Counted from the first letter of the stretch, positions 23,989-36,362 are shown. The stretch is 44,666 nt of DNA from Thiocapsa sp. KS1 (GCF_001499735.1 NZ_LN848257.1:2679570-2724235), one strand, 5' to 3'. Notes: generated by a model from the sequence alone, not told the origin. Numbers and translations are program-made.

Positions 23989-24843
23989 ATGACCAACCCG
24001 CGCCTCATCGGACTGACCGCGTTCGCGATGATCCCTCTGGCCGCGAACTCCTGGCTGTGCCGGGCGGCACTGCGCGATACGGCTATCGACGCGGCCAGCT
24101 TCACCTCGATCCGGTTGATCTCGGGCGCGCTGATGCTCTGGCTGCTCGTGTGGTTGACCGGCAAGGCACGCGCGGGTGCGGGCAATTGGCCTTCGGCGTT
24201 CGCCCTGTTCGGCTACGCGGCGCTCTTCTCGTTCGCCTACCTGAGCTTGACCGCGGCGACCGGTGCGCTGCTCTTGTTCGGTGCCGTGCAGGTGACGATG
24301 ATCGCACTCGGACTCCGAGGCGGCGAACGCCTCGACGGAATTCAGATCGCCGGTGTCGCACTTGCCTTCGGCGGACTCGTCGGCCTGCTGTTGCCAGGGC
24401 TGTCCGCGCCGCCGCTGGTCGGTGCGCTCATGATGATCGGCGCCGGCATGGCCTGGGGTGTCTACTCGGTGCGGGGCAAGGGCGCCGGCGACCCGATCCG
24501 CGTCACGGCAGGCAACTTTCTGCTGACCGTGCCGATCACGGCGCTGTTGAGCCTGCTGACGATCGCAGAGGTCTCGGTGGATGCGATCGGCGCAGGCTAT
24601 GCCGTCGCCTCCGGCGCCCTGACCTCGGCTCTCGGCTATGCGCTCTGGTACCGGGTGCTGCCGATGTTGCGCGCGACCAGCGCAGCCACGGTGCAGCTCA
24701 GCGTGCCGGTGATCGTCGCGATCGGCGGTGTCGCCCTGCTCGGTGAGCCGATCACGCTGCGTCTCGTGCTGGCCTCGGCAGCGGTGCTCGGCGGGATCGC
24801 CTTGGTCATCCTGGAGCGCGATCGTATCGGTGGTCGGCGGTAG
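23989..24843 (+). CDS. EamA-family (DMT) transporter
   Basis: 284 residues with ten hydrophobic helices arranged as two five-helix repeats, as in drug/metabolite transporters of the EamA family. The first repeat starts MTNPRLIGLTAFAMIPLAAN and has the typical ASFTSIRLISGAL; the second starts at about residue 143 (GALMMIGAGMAWGVYSVRGK) and ends LGEPITLRLVLASAAVLGG. The short Arg-rich C-terminus is cytoplasmic. Such carriers export amino acids or other small metabolites; the substrate cannot be predicted. Monocistronic; the 181 bp to the convergent glycerol operon show nothing. Confidence 0.88.
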   Translation: MTNPRLIGLTAFAMIPLAANSWLCRAALRDTAIDAASFTSIRLISGALMLWLLVWLTGKARAGAGNWPSAFALFGYAALFSFAYLSLTAATGALLLFGAVQVTMIALGLRGGERLDGIQIAGVALAFGGLVGLLLPGLSAPPLVGALMMIGAGMAWGVYSVRGKGAGDPIRVTAGNFLLTVPITALLSLLTIAEVSVDAIGAGYAVASGALTSALGYALWYRVLPMLRATSAATVQLSVPVIVAIGGVALLGEPITLRLVLASAAVLGGIALVILERDRIGGRR

Positions 24844-25024
24844 GCGGTGGCCCGTCGAGACATTGGAAACAGGTCGTGCGGCGCCGCGATGCATCTTTGG
24901 CGCCCCCGCGGATCGGTCGATACTCGGGGCGCAGAGGTGTGATCGGCGTCTTGCGCTGGCCTGACGGCCAGCGGGTCGAGTGCAACTCGACTATCCCGGG
25001 GGCGGCACTCAACACACCGTCGGA

Positions 25025-26827
25025 TCAGACGCCGACGGCTCCGGTCCGCCACGCGTCCAAGAGTGTCTCGTAGTCCATGGTCTTTCCGACCCCTTCCTCG
25101 TCCGGCAATCGCGGTTTCGGGGCGCCCGGTCGGGCGAGCCAGACGGCAGGGTCTTCGGGTGCCGACACCTGCGGTGCGCAGCGTTTGGACAGGCCCAAGG
25201 CCGCGATACGCGCCAGGATTTGATCTTGGGCCTCAGCCAGGCTGTCCATGGTCTGTTGGGGATCGGTCTTGCCTCGGACCGCGTCTCCGATGCGAGTCCA
25301 CCAGAGTTGCGCCAACTTCGGATAGTCCGGGACATTGAGTCCGGTCGGGGTCCATGCCAGGTGTGCCGGGCTGCGGTAGAACTCCACCAGCCCGCCGAGT
25401 CGAGGCGCCGCCGCGGTCATGGCCTCGGAGGCGAGGTCGCTGTGGCGGATCGGGGTCAGTCCGACCAGGGTCTTTTTGAGCGACACCGTCTTGCAGACGC
25501 AGAATTGGGCGTACAGCCAAGCCGCGCGACGGCGATCCAGCGGCGTCGCGGCGGGAAGGGTCCAGGCGCCGCAGTCCTGGTAGCCGTGCTTCATACCGGG
25601 TTCCCAATAGGCGCCGTGGGGCGATGGCGCGACCCGCCACTTGGGTAGTCCGTCGCTGTCCATCACGGCCGAGCCGGGTTTGACCAGATCGGGCGTGAAG
25701 GCGCTGTACCAGAAGACCTGCTGGGCGATGTCGCCGCGTGCGGGCACCGGGCCGGCGTCCGTGAAGGTCATGTTCGACGCCTCCTGGGGCGCGAAGGCGC
25801 GCAGCCACTCCAGATATTTGCGCAGGGCGTAGACGGCGGCCGGGCTGTTGGTCGCGCCGCCGCGCGAGACGGAAGACCCGACCGGCCTGCAGTCCTCGAC
25901 CCGGATGCCCCACTCGTCGACCGGCGTGCCGTTGGGCAGGCCCGGATCCCCGACCCCGGCCATCGCGAGCCAGGCGTCGGTGAAGCGCCAACCGAGCGAG
26001 GGGTCGACCTTGCCGTAGTCCATGTGACCGTAGACGCGTCGCCCGTCGATCTCGCGGACCTGGTTCGTGAAGTAGTCGGCGATGTCCTCGTAGGCCTTCC
26101 AATTGAGCGGAACGCCGAGCGGATAGCCGTAACGGGTCTCGAAACCGCGTCTCAGGTCATCGCGCCGGAACCAGTCGTCGCGAAACCAATAGAGGTTCGC
26201 GAACTGCTGGTCGGGCAATTGATAGAGGACGCCGTCTGGACCTGTGGTGAAGGAGAGACCGATGAAGTCATCCAGATCCAGCGTCGGAAGCGTGACCTCG
26301 GCGCCCTCGCCGACCATCCAGTCCGACAGCGGCACGACGGCGTCGCTGCGAAAATGCGTGCCGATGAAGTCCGAGTCGTTGACATAGGCGTCGTAGAGGT
26401 TGCGCCCCGTGCGGGTCTGGCGCTGGATGCGCTCGACGAGCTCGCCCTCGTGGATCAGGTCGTGCTGGACCTGGATGCCTGTGATCTCATGGAAGGCCCG
26501 CGCCAGGATGCGTTGCTCGTAGACATGGGTCGAGATGGTTTCGGAGACGACATGGATGCGCTGCCCCCGAAAGGGTGCCGCCGCGCGGATGAAGAACTGC
26601 ATCTCGGCCATCTGCGCGTCGGGGTCCAGGGTCGAGGGCGTGAGCTCGCTGGTCAGCCAGCGACGCGCGGCAGCCGATCGCGCCGGATCGATGTCGGCCG
26701 GCGGCCTGGCGGACTGCTGGGCCGAGGGAAGACCGGGCAGCGCCGCGCCGCCGAGCAGCGCGACGGCAGCCCCGAGGAATCGTCGCCGGCTCGTCAGGTT
26801 GAGTTGCTCTCGCGTGCGTCGACTCAT
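25025..26827 (-). CDS. Tat-exported ABC solute-binding protein, GlpV-like
   Basis: 600 residues from ATG 26827, with GGGAG 7 nt upstream. A twin-arginine signal (SRRRFLGAA, 13-21) followed by a hydrophobic stretch ends near SAQQ, so it is folded before export to the periplasm. The mature part is a family 1 extracellular solute-binding protein; SVSRGGATNSPAAVYALRKY and the length resemble GlpV, the glycerol-binding protein of rhizobial glycerol ABC systems. It is the last gene of glpK-glpD-glpF and stands 40 bp behind glpF. No permease or ATPase gene accompanies it in the window, so it either works with a transporter elsewhere or has lost its partners. Glycerol as ligand is inferred from the operon. 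Confidence 0.8.
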   Translation of the reverse strand: MSRRTREQLNLTSRRRFLGAAVALLGGAALPGLPSAQQSARPPADIDPARSAAARRWLTSELTPSTLDPDAQMAEMQFFIRAAAPFRGQRIHVVSETISTHVYEQRILARAFHEITGIQVQHDLIHEGELVERIQRQTRTGRNLYDAYVNDSDFIGTHFRSDAVVPLSDWMVGEGAEVTLPTLDLDDFIGLSFTTGPDGVLYQLPDQQFANLYWFRDDWFRRDDLRRGFETRYGYPLGVPLNWKAYEDIADYFTNQVREIDGRRVYGHMDYGKVDPSLGWRFTDAWLAMAGVGDPGLPNGTPVDEWGIRVEDCRPVGSSVSRGGATNSPAAVYALRKYLEWLRAFAPQEASNMTFTDAGPVPARGDIAQQVFWYSAFTPDLVKPGSAVMDSDGLPKWRVAPSPHGAYWEPGMKHGYQDCGAWTLPAATPLDRRRAAWLYAQFCVCKTVSLKKTLVGLTPIRHSDLASEAMTAAAPRLGGLVEFYRSPAHLAWTPTGLNVPDYPKLAQLWWTRIGDAVRGKTDPQQTMDSLAEAQDQILARIAALGLSKRCAPQVSAPEDPAVWLARPGAPKPRLPDEEGVGKTMDYETLLDAWRTGAVGV

Positions 26828-26867
26828 CGGATATCTCCCATCGGCTTCGCTCGCGCGGACGCAGGCG

Positions 26868-27602
26868 TCACCGAAACTGCACGCTGGTCGGGTCTTGCAG
26901 CGCGAGGTACAGGAGACCGGCCAACCCGGCGCCGACCAGCGGGCCAACCACCGGGATCCAGGCATAGCCCCAATCGCTGTCGCGCTTCCCACCCGGCATG
27001 GGCAGCAGGGCATGGACGATCCGAGGCCCGAGATCGCGCGCCGGATTGATCGCATAACCGGTCGTGCCGCCGAGACTCAAACCGATGGCCAGGACGAGCA
27101 GACCGACCGGCAAGGCATCCAGAGCCCCCAGGCCGAAGACCGACACGGCGAGGAAGAGCACGGCGAGCACCAGGACGAAGGTCCCGATGATCTCGGAAAA
27201 GAGATTGGATGGCGCGTTGCGCACGGCGGGTCCGGTGCAGAAACAGGCGAGCTTGAGGTCGGGGTCCTCCGTGCGCGCGAAATGCGGCCAATAGGTCAGC
27301 CAGACCAGCAGCGCACCGATCATGGCGCCGATGAACTGCGCCAGGACATAAGCGGGCACTTGCCCCCATTCGAACTTGCCGGCGACCGCAAGGCCGACCG
27401 ACACCGCAGGATTCAGGTGTGCGCCGCTGAATGCGGCGACCGTGAACACGGCCACGAACACGGCCATGCCCCAGCCCCAGACAATCACGATCCAACCGCC
27501 GTTTTGGCCCTTGGTCCCGGTCAACAGGACGTTGGCCACGACACCGTTGCCGAGCAGGATCAGCAGGGCGGTGCCGATAAGCTCTCCAAAGAATGGGGTC
27601 AT
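26868..27602 (-). CDS. glpF: Aquaglyceroporin GlpF
   Basis: 244 residues with six membrane helices and both pore motifs, GAHLNPAVS in the first half and GYAINPARD in the second. The Asp after the second NPAR is characteristic of glycerol-conducting aquaglyceroporins rather than water-only channels. It lets glycerol diffuse through the inner membrane, where GlpK traps it. Third in the glp operon, 96 bp after glpD; that gap holds a short imperfect repeat of GGAGTCTGGC. Start ATG 27602 is the first Met. Confidence 0.93.
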   Translation of the reverse strand: MTPFFGELIGTALLILLGNGVVANVLLTGTKGQNGGWIVIVWGWGMAVFVAVFTVAAFSGAHLNPAVSVGLAVAGKFEWGQVPAYVLAQFIGAMIGALLVWLTYWPHFARTEDPDLKLACFCTGPAVRNAPSNLFSEIIGTFVLVLAVLFLAVSVFGLGALDALPVGLLVLAIGLSLGGTTGYAINPARDLGPRIVHALLPMPGGKRDSDWGYAWIPVVGPLVGAGLAGLLYLALQDPTSVQFR

Positions 27603-27698
27603 GGCTGTTGCCCTCGGGTGGTGTTGTCGTCGCGGAACCTGCTTGGAGTCTGGCTCGGAGTCTGGCGCGGAGTCCCGGCACGGAGCGCCGACTCGACG

Positions 27699-29364
27699 TC
27701 AGGCGGCATCCGACTCCATGTGCCGGGATTGCGCCCGCGTGACGCTTCGAGACTCGCCGAAATACTCCGCGTATCGCGCCTGTGCGGCCTCGCCGAAGAG
27801 GATCTCGCAAGCCTCCATCAAGCCCTCCGCCTCCTGGATCTGGCGGCGCGGAACCACCAGGGCGATCTTGGAGCGACGACGCAGGAAATCCTCGAGCGTG
27901 ACGATCATCTCCTGACGCTTGGCGAGCTGGATCTCGCAGCGCAGATAATCCGTCCCCTTGATCAAGACCTCGGCCCGGCGCGGATCCTCGCGGATCTGGG
28001 CGAGCAGCTCGAACGCCTGCTGGTCATAGCGCCGCCACAGCCGGCTGGAGAGCGGCTCGATGGACTCGGGCGAGGTATAGCTGTCCAAATTCATCAAGCG
28101 CGCCTGGTGCATGTACTCATCGTAGACCGAGCGGTGCGGCTCGCCGTACCAGCGGTACCCGGCATGCGGCAGGTCGATGCCGAGCCCGGCGACGATCCGC
28201 GCGACCTCGTTGCCGACATTGACGCAGTCGGTGAGCTTGCCGCCGAAGATGGACAGATGCGCACGCGTGCGATCGACGTCGATCTCGTGCTTGCGCGAGA
28301 GCTGCATCCAGTCGCGCCCGCTGCCGTCGCCGCCTTGGCGCTTCACCACCAACGGCCGCACCCCGCAGCGCTCGGCGATGATGTCCTCGCGCGTCAGCGG
28401 CGCGGCCAATGCGAGCCGTTTGTTGATGTTCTCCAGCACGAAGTCGCGATCCGCGTCGGTGACCTCGGTCTCGGGTGTGTCGACGCGGTTGTCGGTGGTG
28501 CCGATGCAGGTGCGCACGCCCATCGGGATGACGAAGAACAGCCGTCCGTCGTCGGCGAAGAAGGTCAGGATCCGCTGATGGGGCGTGATCCGCGGCACGA
28601 TCAGATGGATGCCCTTGGAGAACAGATGTTGATGCTCGGTGTGCTCCCCGGTGACTTGATTGTGCTCGTCGACGAAGGGGCCGGCGGCGTTGATCAGGAC
28701 CCTGGAGCGGATCTCGAAGGTCTCGCCCGTCCGGGTATCGCGCGCACGGGTGATCCAAAGCTCCCCGTCGCGCCGCGCACCGAGTGACTCGACATAGTTC
28801 GCCGCGATGCAGCCGCGATCCATCGCCGAGCGCACGAACTGGAAGACGAAGCGCGAGTCGTTGTCGTGCAGATAGGCGTCGGAGTATTCGAATCCGCCGG
28901 CCGCCTTGTCGGTCTTCACGACCGGCTCCTCGCGGTGGATGCGCTCCTTGGTGAGGAAGCGCGGGATCCGCGTGAAGCCGTTGCCGAACAGCCAATAGAC
29001 CCAGGTGCCGAGCCACAGAAAGAAGGGCGAGAATCGAAATCCGCGGTCGATCGTCGCGAAGAAGCGGATCTCCTTGACCCGGCTCGGATAGCTGCGGATC
29101 AGCTCGTTGCGACTCAGGCACAGCTTGCGCACGAGCAGGTAATCGCCGCTTTCGAGATACTTGATGCCGCCCCAGGCCAGGTTCGACGATTGCTGACTGG
29201 TGAAGCCCGCGAAATCGCGCTTGTCGATCAGCGACACTTGGGCGCCCTTGCCCGACAGTGCGGCGGCGGAGACCGCCCCGTTGATCCCGCCGCCGATGAT
29301 CAGCGCGTCATAGACCACACCTTCGCGCAGCTTGGCGATGTTGCTCTCGCGCAGCGTCATGGCA

Positions 29365-29375
<11 letters not shown>
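27699..29375 (-). CDS. glpD: FAD-dependent glycerol-3-phosphate dehydrogenase GlpD
   Basis: 558 residues from ATG 29375 (MTTDAMTL), which overlaps glpK by 11 bases; ATG 29360 is an alternative. The FAD site IIGGGINGA (26-34) lies near the N-terminus, followed by [20 protein letters not shown], the [13 protein letters not shown] and GVRPLVVK segments of the DAO domain, and the C-terminal helical domain. The enzyme oxidises glycerol 3-phosphate to dihydroxyacetone phosphate at the membrane and passes electrons to quinone. Aerobic-type GlpD rather than GlpABC. Tight overlap with glpK implies translational coupling. Confidence 0.95.
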
Positions 29376-30876
<1,501 letters not shown>

Positions 30877-31160
30877 CTCTCGACGCTCGCCTCCGGTGGT
30901 GGTGTGACGCCTGCGCATCCCTGTGGTCGTTTTTTCTTCGAGGCCCATGACGCGGTCGCCCGATCGCGTCGGGCCGGATCCCGGCCGATTGCGGGGCGGC
31001 GTTTGCCCGAACGATCTCGCACGGAACAAGGTCGATCATCCTACCGCGCCGGCCGGCATTCGCAATCGCTCGAGTGTAGTACGCGCGGCGGCAGATCGCT
31101 TGCCAGCGGGGCCATGAACGGCCAACCTATAGGCTGTCTCTTCCTGAGCGAGGTCATTCG

Positions 31161-32276
31161 GTGTTTAACCAAACCCAATACACGCAGGATCGGGATTTTA
31201 CCGAGGCAAGCTCGGCGGACCGCGGTGGAGCGAACGCTGCGCTGCGCCGGGGCTCGATACTTCTTGCCGCCCTCGCCCTGAGCGGCTGTGCGACGCTGCA
31301 TGACTCGCATCTCTTCGTCAAGGAGCCGGAGCGTGCCGATCGCTTCGTCCTGCCGGACGAGGAGACCGACGTTGTCGGGGACGTCCAGGTCGTGGTTGCT
31401 CGATACGAAGACACGCTCCCGGATTTCGCACGTCGCTACGGGTTGGGCCACGACGAGATCGTCGCGGCAAACCCCGGCGTCGACCCCTGGCTTCCGGGAG
31501 ACGGAACGCGCGTGGTCCTTCCGACCCAGTACGTTCTGCCGAATGCCCCGCGCGAAGGCGTGGTCGTGAACCTCGCAACACTGCGGCTGTTCTATTTTCC
31601 CAAGCGCGAGGAAGGCGAGCCACAGGTCGTCGTCACCCACCCCATCGGCATCGGTCGAGAGGGTTGGCGAACGCCATTGGGGCAGATGCGGATCATCCAG
31701 AAGACCGAGAACCCGACCTGGACGCCACCTGCATCCATCCGTCGGGAGCGCGCGCAGCGGGGCGAGCAGCTCCCCGGTGTCGTCGCGGCAGGACCCGACA
31801 ATCCGCTCGGCGCTCACGCGATGCGCCTGAGTCGGCCCCAGTATCTGCTCCACGGCACGAACAAACCGTTCGGCATCGGCATGCGCGTGAGCCACGGCTG
31901 CATCCAACTCTACCCGGAGGACATCGCGCGCCTGTTCGCGGAGGTTCCGATCGGGACCAAGGTCACTGTCGTGAACCAGCCCTATCTCGTCGGATCGCGC
32001 GCCGGCGAGGTCTACCTGGAGGCACACGCGCCGCTCGCCGAGGACGAAAAGCGCTGGAAAGGCAGCCTGAAACCGATGGAGAAGGCGATCGAGTCCGAAA
32101 CCGCCGACGGCCCCGATATCGTCGATTGGGAGAAGGCACGGGCAGTGGCCTTGGAGGCACGAGGATTTCCGCTTCCGATCTCCCCCGGCAGCCCCGGTCT
32201 CGAGGATGTCGTCGCCCGCGCACGTCGCGTGCCGCGCATTCCGCCGTGGGCAGAGGTCGAGGGCGGAGAGACCTGA
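31161..32276 (+). CDS. L,D-transpeptidase lipoprotein with LysM-like segment
   Basis: 371 residues. A basic N-terminus, hydrophobic stretch and lipobox LSGC give a lipoprotein with Cys43 at the mature end. Residues 75-125 (VARYEDTLPDFARRYGLGHD, NPGVDPWLPGDGTRVVLP) are a LysM-like peptidoglycan-binding segment. The YkuD catalytic domain follows, with HGTNKPFGIGMRVSHGCIQL placing the nucleophile at Cys247. Enzymes of the ErfK/YbiS group crosslink peptidoglycan or attach Braun-type lipoprotein. A 120-residue C-terminal extension is charged and of unknown role. Divergent from glpK. Confidence 0.92.
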   Translation: MFNQTQYTQDRDFTEASSADRGGANAALRRGSILLAALALSGCATLHDSHLFVKEPERADRFVLPDEETDVVGDVQVVVARYEDTLPDFARRYGLGHDEIVAANPGVDPWLPGDGTRVVLPTQYVLPNAPREGVVVNLATLRLFYFPKREEGEPQVVVTHPIGIGREGWRTPLGQMRIIQKTENPTWTPPASIRRERAQRGEQLPGVVAAGPDNPLGAHAMRLSRPQYLLHGTNKPFGIGMRVSHGCIQLYPEDIARLFAEVPIGTKVTVVNQPYLVGSRAGEVYLEAHAPLAEDEKRWKGSLKPMEKAIESETADGPDIVDWEKARAVALEARGFPLPISPGSPGLEDVVARARRVPRIPPWAEVEGGET

Positions 32277-32389
32277 AGCTCGGCCTTGTGACCCTGCGGT
32301 CGATGATCCTTTGCGACCTGGGCGCCTTCTTCCGGCAGGTCGCGACCCCCATGATCGGAGAGACGTCAGCGAACCAGAGAACCCAGGTC

Positions 32390-32785
32390 ATGAACGCAAA
32401 GATCGTGACGGTCCGCCCGGAGCATCCCACCGACACGCTGCAGCGGCTGCCCAACTTCGTAGGCATCTCCGAGGCCACGGCCGGGGCCGCGGGGATCTCG
32501 ATGAACCTGGTGGTCATCCCGCCCGCAGGCGAGGCCGAGCCCCACCTGCACCTGGGCTTCGAAACCGCCATCTATCTGCTCAAGGGCCGCGTCGAGACAC
32601 GTTACGGCGAGAACCTCCGGGAATCGGTGGTCAACAACGAAGGCGACTTCATCTTCATTCCGGCGGGTGTACCCCACCAACCCAGAAATCTGAGCGACAC
32701 CGAACCCGCGCTCGCCATCGTCGCGCGCAACAACGCCAACGAGCAGGAAACCGTTCAGCTCTATCGCCCCGCCGGGAGCGAATAG
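32390..32785 (+). CDS. Cupin-domain protein, mannose-6-phosphate-isomerase-like
   Basis: 131 residues from ATG 32390; an ATG at 32351 in the same frame is possible, and neither has a strong site. The cupin motifs are HLHLGFETAIYLLKGRVETR (with His, His, Glu ligands) and GDFIFIPAGVPHQPRN (with His). The fold binds one divalent metal; relatives serve as isomerases, oxygenases or sugar-nucleotide enzymes and the substrate cannot be told. Lies 113 bp after the L,D-transpeptidase gene and 39 bp before a DUF4124 gene, possibly one transcript. Not similar in detail to the other cupin at 4062. Confidence 0.82.
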   Translation: MNAKIVTVRPEHPTDTLQRLPNFVGISEATAGAAGISMNLVVIPPAGEAEPHLHLGFETAIYLLKGRVETRYGENLRESVVNNEGDFIFIPAGVPHQPRNLSDTEPALAIVARNNANEQETVQLYRPAGSE

Positions 32786-32824
32786 GGCGACCAAGACGCT
32801 TCATCGTAAGCAAGGAGGAAGCAC

Positions 32825-33241
32825 ATGCCGGGACGCTGCAAAGATAGCCTCGTAATTCTCGCCATTGCCGTCGGCGGGTTCTCGCCACCGATCGCAGCTG
32901 AAATCCACAAGTGCATCGGCAAGGACGGGAAAGTCTCCTTCAGCGACGTCGCCTGCCCTCACGATGCAGCCGCGGAGATGCTGGACATGCCCGGCAAACC
33001 GGCGAGCCCCTCACCGGATCAAGGATCCGACCTGAACCCGTATCCGCCGGCGCAACCTCCGGCACGACTTGATCGGCAGCGAACGAGAGATCCCGCCAAA
33101 GAACAGCAGCCGCGGACAAACACCTCGCTCATCTACCGAAAATGGCTGATCGAAGAACGGAATGCGACGATCCGAGGGGCGATTCCGCCGGAGATCAACC
33201 GGCCTCGCGAAAAGACCCGGACGGAGATCGGCAAGGATTGA
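32825..33241 (+). CDS. DUF4124-domain exported protein
   Basis: 138 residues from ATG 32825, with AAGGAGGAAG just upstream. A signal peptide (LVILAIAVGGFSPPIAA) is cleaved near residue 25, giving IHKCIGKDGKVSFSDVACP, the DUF4124 motif with a conserved pair of cysteines that likely forms a disulfide. The rest is Pro-rich and ends in charged helix. DUF4124 proteins are common small periplasmic proteins of Gammaproteobacteria without known function. The gene stands upstream of the tRNA-Thr, which is on the other strand; the 273 bp between them are empty. Confidence 0.82.
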   Translation: MPGRCKDSLVILAIAVGGFSPPIAAEIHKCIGKDGKVSFSDVACPHDAAAEMLDMPGKPASPSPDQGSDLNPYPPAQPPARLDRQRTRDPAKEQQPRTNTSLIYRKWLIEERNATIRGAIPPEINRPREKTRTEIGKD

Positions 33242-33514
33242 GCGAGGGCGGCGGCCAATGCGCCCTCGTCCGCGTTCCGCAAGGGCTGGATTCGAAAACT
33301 GAGCATGCGCAGCGCCAAAGGATCGGTCCGGCTCGGCGATGGTCCTCGAGCCGGCCTGTCGCAGCTGTTGCGGAGAGGTCGCGGATGTAAGTGGCAGTTA
33401 CGTTCCGCGCGTGAGCCCGACACCAGAGGAGCGCGAAATCCAAGGTATCGGCTGCTGAGCGGTGACTTCAGGACGAGCAACCTCGGCACGGACCGCCGAA
33501 GCCTTTCTTTCATT

Positions 33515-33590
33515 TGGAGCTGGCGGACGGATTCGAACCGACGGCCTGCTGATTACAAATCAGCTGCTCTACCAACTGAGCTACGCCAGC
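33515..33590 (-). tRNA. tRNA-Thr (anticodon UGU)
   Basis: 76 nt including an encoded CCA. Acceptor stem GCTGGCG pairs with CGCCAGC; the D-loop has AGCTCAGTTGGTAGAGC; the anticodon stem GCTGA/TCAGC encloses the loop TTTGTAA with anticodon TGT, reading ACA; the T-arm has GGTTCGAATCC. All arms pair well. No second tRNA is adjacent. Confidence 0.95.
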
Positions 33591-33819
33591 GAGACAGGAT
33601 GCGCCTGTGTCCGAAGACCGGGCTATCCGGCCATTCTACAGTCAAGCACGATGGCCGCTCAATGAGCGCGAGCCCACGAGGGAGTGCGCGGCTGGCGAGC
33701 GGCCCGGCGAAGCCGATCCGAGGCCGCTCCGTCCGAGGCGCTCTCGGTGTTTACTCGGAACCCGTCTGGCCCTAGGCTCCGTCTATTCCCAGGATGACAC
33801 TACGACCAGGGTCACTGAC

Positions 33820-35307
33820 ATGAGTTTGATTCAACCGACCCGGATCGACTTCGAAGATCCCGAGCTGTCCGCGACACGGGCTGAGCTCGTTCGCGAGCTG
33901 CGAGCCTTCCTGCCGTCAGATGCGGTGCTCGAGCAGCAAGAGCAGGTGCAGCCCTACGAGTGCGACGGACTCTCGGCCTATCGGCAGTTGCCCTTGCTGG
34001 TGGTGCTGCCGCGCACGGTCGAGGAGGTGCAGCGCATCCTGCGGCTCTGTCATACGCGGGATGTGCCGGTGGTGGCGCGCGGCGCCGGGACCGGGCTCTC
34101 CGGCGGGGCCTTGCCGCGCGGCGACGGGGTCTTGCTGAGTCTGGCGCGCTTCACCCGGATCCTCGATCTGGATCCGGTCGCACGCACCGCGCGGGTCGAG
34201 CCCGGGGTGCGCAATCTGGCGATCAGCGAGGCCGCGGCGCCGCATGGGCTCTATTACGCGCCTGATCCGTCGAGCCAGATCGCCTGTACCATCGGGGGCA
34301 ACGTCGCGGAGAACTCGGGCGGGGTGCATTGCCTGAAGTACGGGCTGACGGTGCACAACGTCCTTGCGGTCAAGCTGGTGACGATCGAGGGCGAGCTGAT
34401 CGAGCTGGGATCGGGCGGGCTCGACGCGCCGGGCTACGACCTCTTGGCGCTCTTCATCGGCTCCGAGGGGATGCTCGGCGTGACGGTCGAGGTGACGGTC
34501 AAGCTGCTGCCCGTGCCGGAGCGCGCCCAAGCCATCCTCGCGGCCTACGACGACGTGGAGAAGGCCGGTCAAGCGGTCGGCGACATCATCGCGGCCGGGA
34601 TCATCCCGGCGGGTCTGGAGATGATGGACGGGCCGGCGATCCAGGCGGCGGAGGACTTCGTGCATGCCGGTTATCCGACGGACGCGGCGGCCATCCTCAT
34701 CTGCGAGATCGACGGGACCAGTCAGGAGGTCTCCGAGGAGGTCATGCGGGTGCGCGACCTGCTGTTGGTCAGCGGCGCGACCGAGGTCCGGACCTCGCGC
34801 GACGATGCCGAGCGGCTGATGTTCTGGAAGGGGCGCAAGGCCGCCTTCCCGGCGGTGGGCCGGATCTCGCCGGACTACTACTGCATGGACGGCACCATCC
34901 CGCGCCGCGCCCTGCCCGAGGTGCTGCGGCGCACGGCGGAGATGTCGCGCGAGTACGGGCTGCGGGTCGCCAATGTCTTTCATGCCGGGGACGGCAACAT
35001 GCACCCCTTGATCCTCTTCGATGCCAACAAGCCGGGCGAGCTGGAGCGGACCGAGGAGCTGGGCGGGCGGATCCTGGAGCTGTGTGTGGAGGTCGGCGGG
35101 ACCATCACGGGCGAGCACGGTGTCGGCATCGAGAAGATCAATCAGATGTGCGTCCAGTTCAGTCCGGAGGAGCTGGGGCAGTTCCACGCGGTCAAGGCGG
35201 CCTTCGATCCGAAGGGGTTGCTGAACCCGGGCAAGGGCGTACCGACGCCGCGACGGTGCTCGGAGTATCGGCAGCTTCCGGATCACACGCATCGGCACCC
35301 GCACTGA
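33820..35307 (+). CDS. glcD: FAD-linked oxidase GlcD (glycolate oxidase subunit)
   Basis: 495 residues from ATG 33820. The FAD-binding-4 domain shows [19 protein letters not shown] and [20 protein letters not shown]; the C-terminal cap has [16 protein letters not shown] and [12 protein letters not shown] with the conserved histidines and flavin contacts. GlcD oxidises glycolate (or D-lactate) to the 2-oxo acid, usually with GlcE and GlcF, which are not here; the downstream gene is ruvB instead. In an autotroph this would recover the glycolate from Rubisco oxygenase activity. The stop overlaps the ruvB start as TGATG. Confidence 0.9.
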   Translation: MSLIQPTRIDFEDPELSATRAELVRELRAFLPSDAVLEQQEQVQPYECDGLSAYRQLPLLVVLPRTVEEVQRILRLCHTRDVPVVARGAGTGLSGGALPRGDGVLLSLARFTRILDLDPVARTARVEPGVRNLAISEAAAPHGLYYAPDPSSQIACTIGGNVAENSGGVHCLKYGLTVHNVLAVKLVTIEGELIELGSGGLDAPGYDLLALFIGSEGMLGVTVEVTVKLLPVPERAQAILAAYDDVEKAGQAVGDIIAAGIIPAGLEMMDGPAIQAAEDFVHAGYPTDAAAILICEIDGTSQEVSEEVMRVRDLLLVSGATEVRTSRDDAERLMFWKGRKAAFPAVGRISPDYYCMDGTIPRRALPEVLRRTAEMSREYGLRVANVFHAGDGNMHPLILFDANKPGELERTEELGGRILELCVEVGGTITGEHGVGIEKINQMCVQFSPEELGQFHAVKAAFDPKGLLNPGKGVPTPRRCSEYRQLPDHTHRHPH

Positions 35308-36362
35308 TGGCGAAGCCCGAACGCCTGATCAACCCCGACCCGGCCAGCGACGAGCTGGCACTCGACCGGGCCATCCGCCCGCGCAAGCTCGAAGACTATG
35401 TCGGGCAGCCGGTCGTGCGCGAGCAGATGGAGATCTTCATCGGCGCCGCGCGCGGGCGGGGCGAGGCGTTGGATCATGTGCTCATCTTCGGTCCGCCGGG
35501 GCTCGGCAAGACCACGCTCGCGCACATCATCGCGCACGAGATGCAGGTCAATCTGCGTCAGACCTCCGGGCCCGTGCTGGAAAAGCCGGGCGACCTTGCG
35601 GCCATCCTGACCAACCTCGATGCGGGTGACGTGCTTTTCGTCGACGAGATCCATCGCCTGAGTCCGGTGGTCGAGGAGGTGCTCTATCCCGCGATGGAGG
35701 ACTATCAGCTCGACATCATGATCGGCGACGGCCCGGCCGCGCGCTCGATCAAGCTGGATCTGCCGTTCTTTACCCTGGTCGGCGCGACCACGCGGGCCGG
35801 GCTCCTGACCTCGCCGCTACGTGACCGCTTCGGAATCGTGCAGCGCTTGGAGTTTTACAACGCGGAGGATCTAGCCTGGATCGTCCGTCGATCCGCCCGA
35901 ATCCTCGCCATCGAGACCGAGGCCGAAGGCGCCGCCGAGATCGCCCGGCGCTCGCGCGGGACACCACGCATCGCCAACCGGCTGCTGCGTCGGGTGCGTG
36001 ACTTCGCCCAGGTGCGTGCCGACGGGCGCATCACCGCCGAGGTCGCCGACCAGGCGCTCGGGATGCTCAAGGTCGACGCGCTGGGTTTCGACCACATGGA
36101 CCGACGGCTGCTCGACGCCGTGATCAGCAAGTTCGAAGGGGGGCCGGTGGGCGTGGAAAGCCTCGCGGCGGCGATCGGCGAGGAGCGCGGCACCATCGAG
36201 GACGTGCTGGAGCCTTTCTTGATTCAGCAAGGCTATCTGATGCGCACCCCGCGCGGGCGTGTCGCCACGCAAGCGGCTTATCTTCACCTCGGGCTGAAAC
36301 CGCCGCGGAGCGTCGCCGAGCGTGCCGCCCTCCCCGACCTCTTCGGCGCGCTCTCAGAGTAA
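35307..36362 (+). CDS. ruvB: Holliday junction branch migration ATPase RuvB
   Basis: 351 residues, normal length, from the ATG at 35307 that shares a base with the glcD stop. Walker A GPPGLGKT (62-69), Walker B DEIH (113-116), sensor 1 [10 protein letters not shown] and the arginine-finger segment SPLRDRFGI are all present; the winged-helix C-terminus ends YLMRTPRGR. RuvB hexamers drive branch migration with RuvA during recombination. The usual partners ruvC and ruvA are absent from this locus, so the operon has been split in this lineage. A pilin-like gene follows 66 bp later. Confidence 0.97.
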   Translation: MAKPERLINPDPASDELALDRAIRPRKLEDYVGQPVVREQMEIFIGAARGRGEALDHVLIFGPPGLGKTTLAHIIAHEMQVNLRQTSGPVLEKPGDLAAILTNLDAGDVLFVDEIHRLSPVVEEVLYPAMEDYQLDIMIGDGPAARSIKLDLPFFTLVGATTRAGLLTSPLRDRFGIVQRLEFYNAEDLAWIVRRSARILAIETEAEGAAEIARRSRGTPRIANRLLRRVRDFAQVRADGRITAEVADQALGMLKVDALGFDHMDRRLLDAVISKFEGGPVGVESLAAAIGEERGTIEDVLEPFLIQQGYLMRTPRGRVATQAAYLHLGLKPPRSVAERAALPDLFGALSE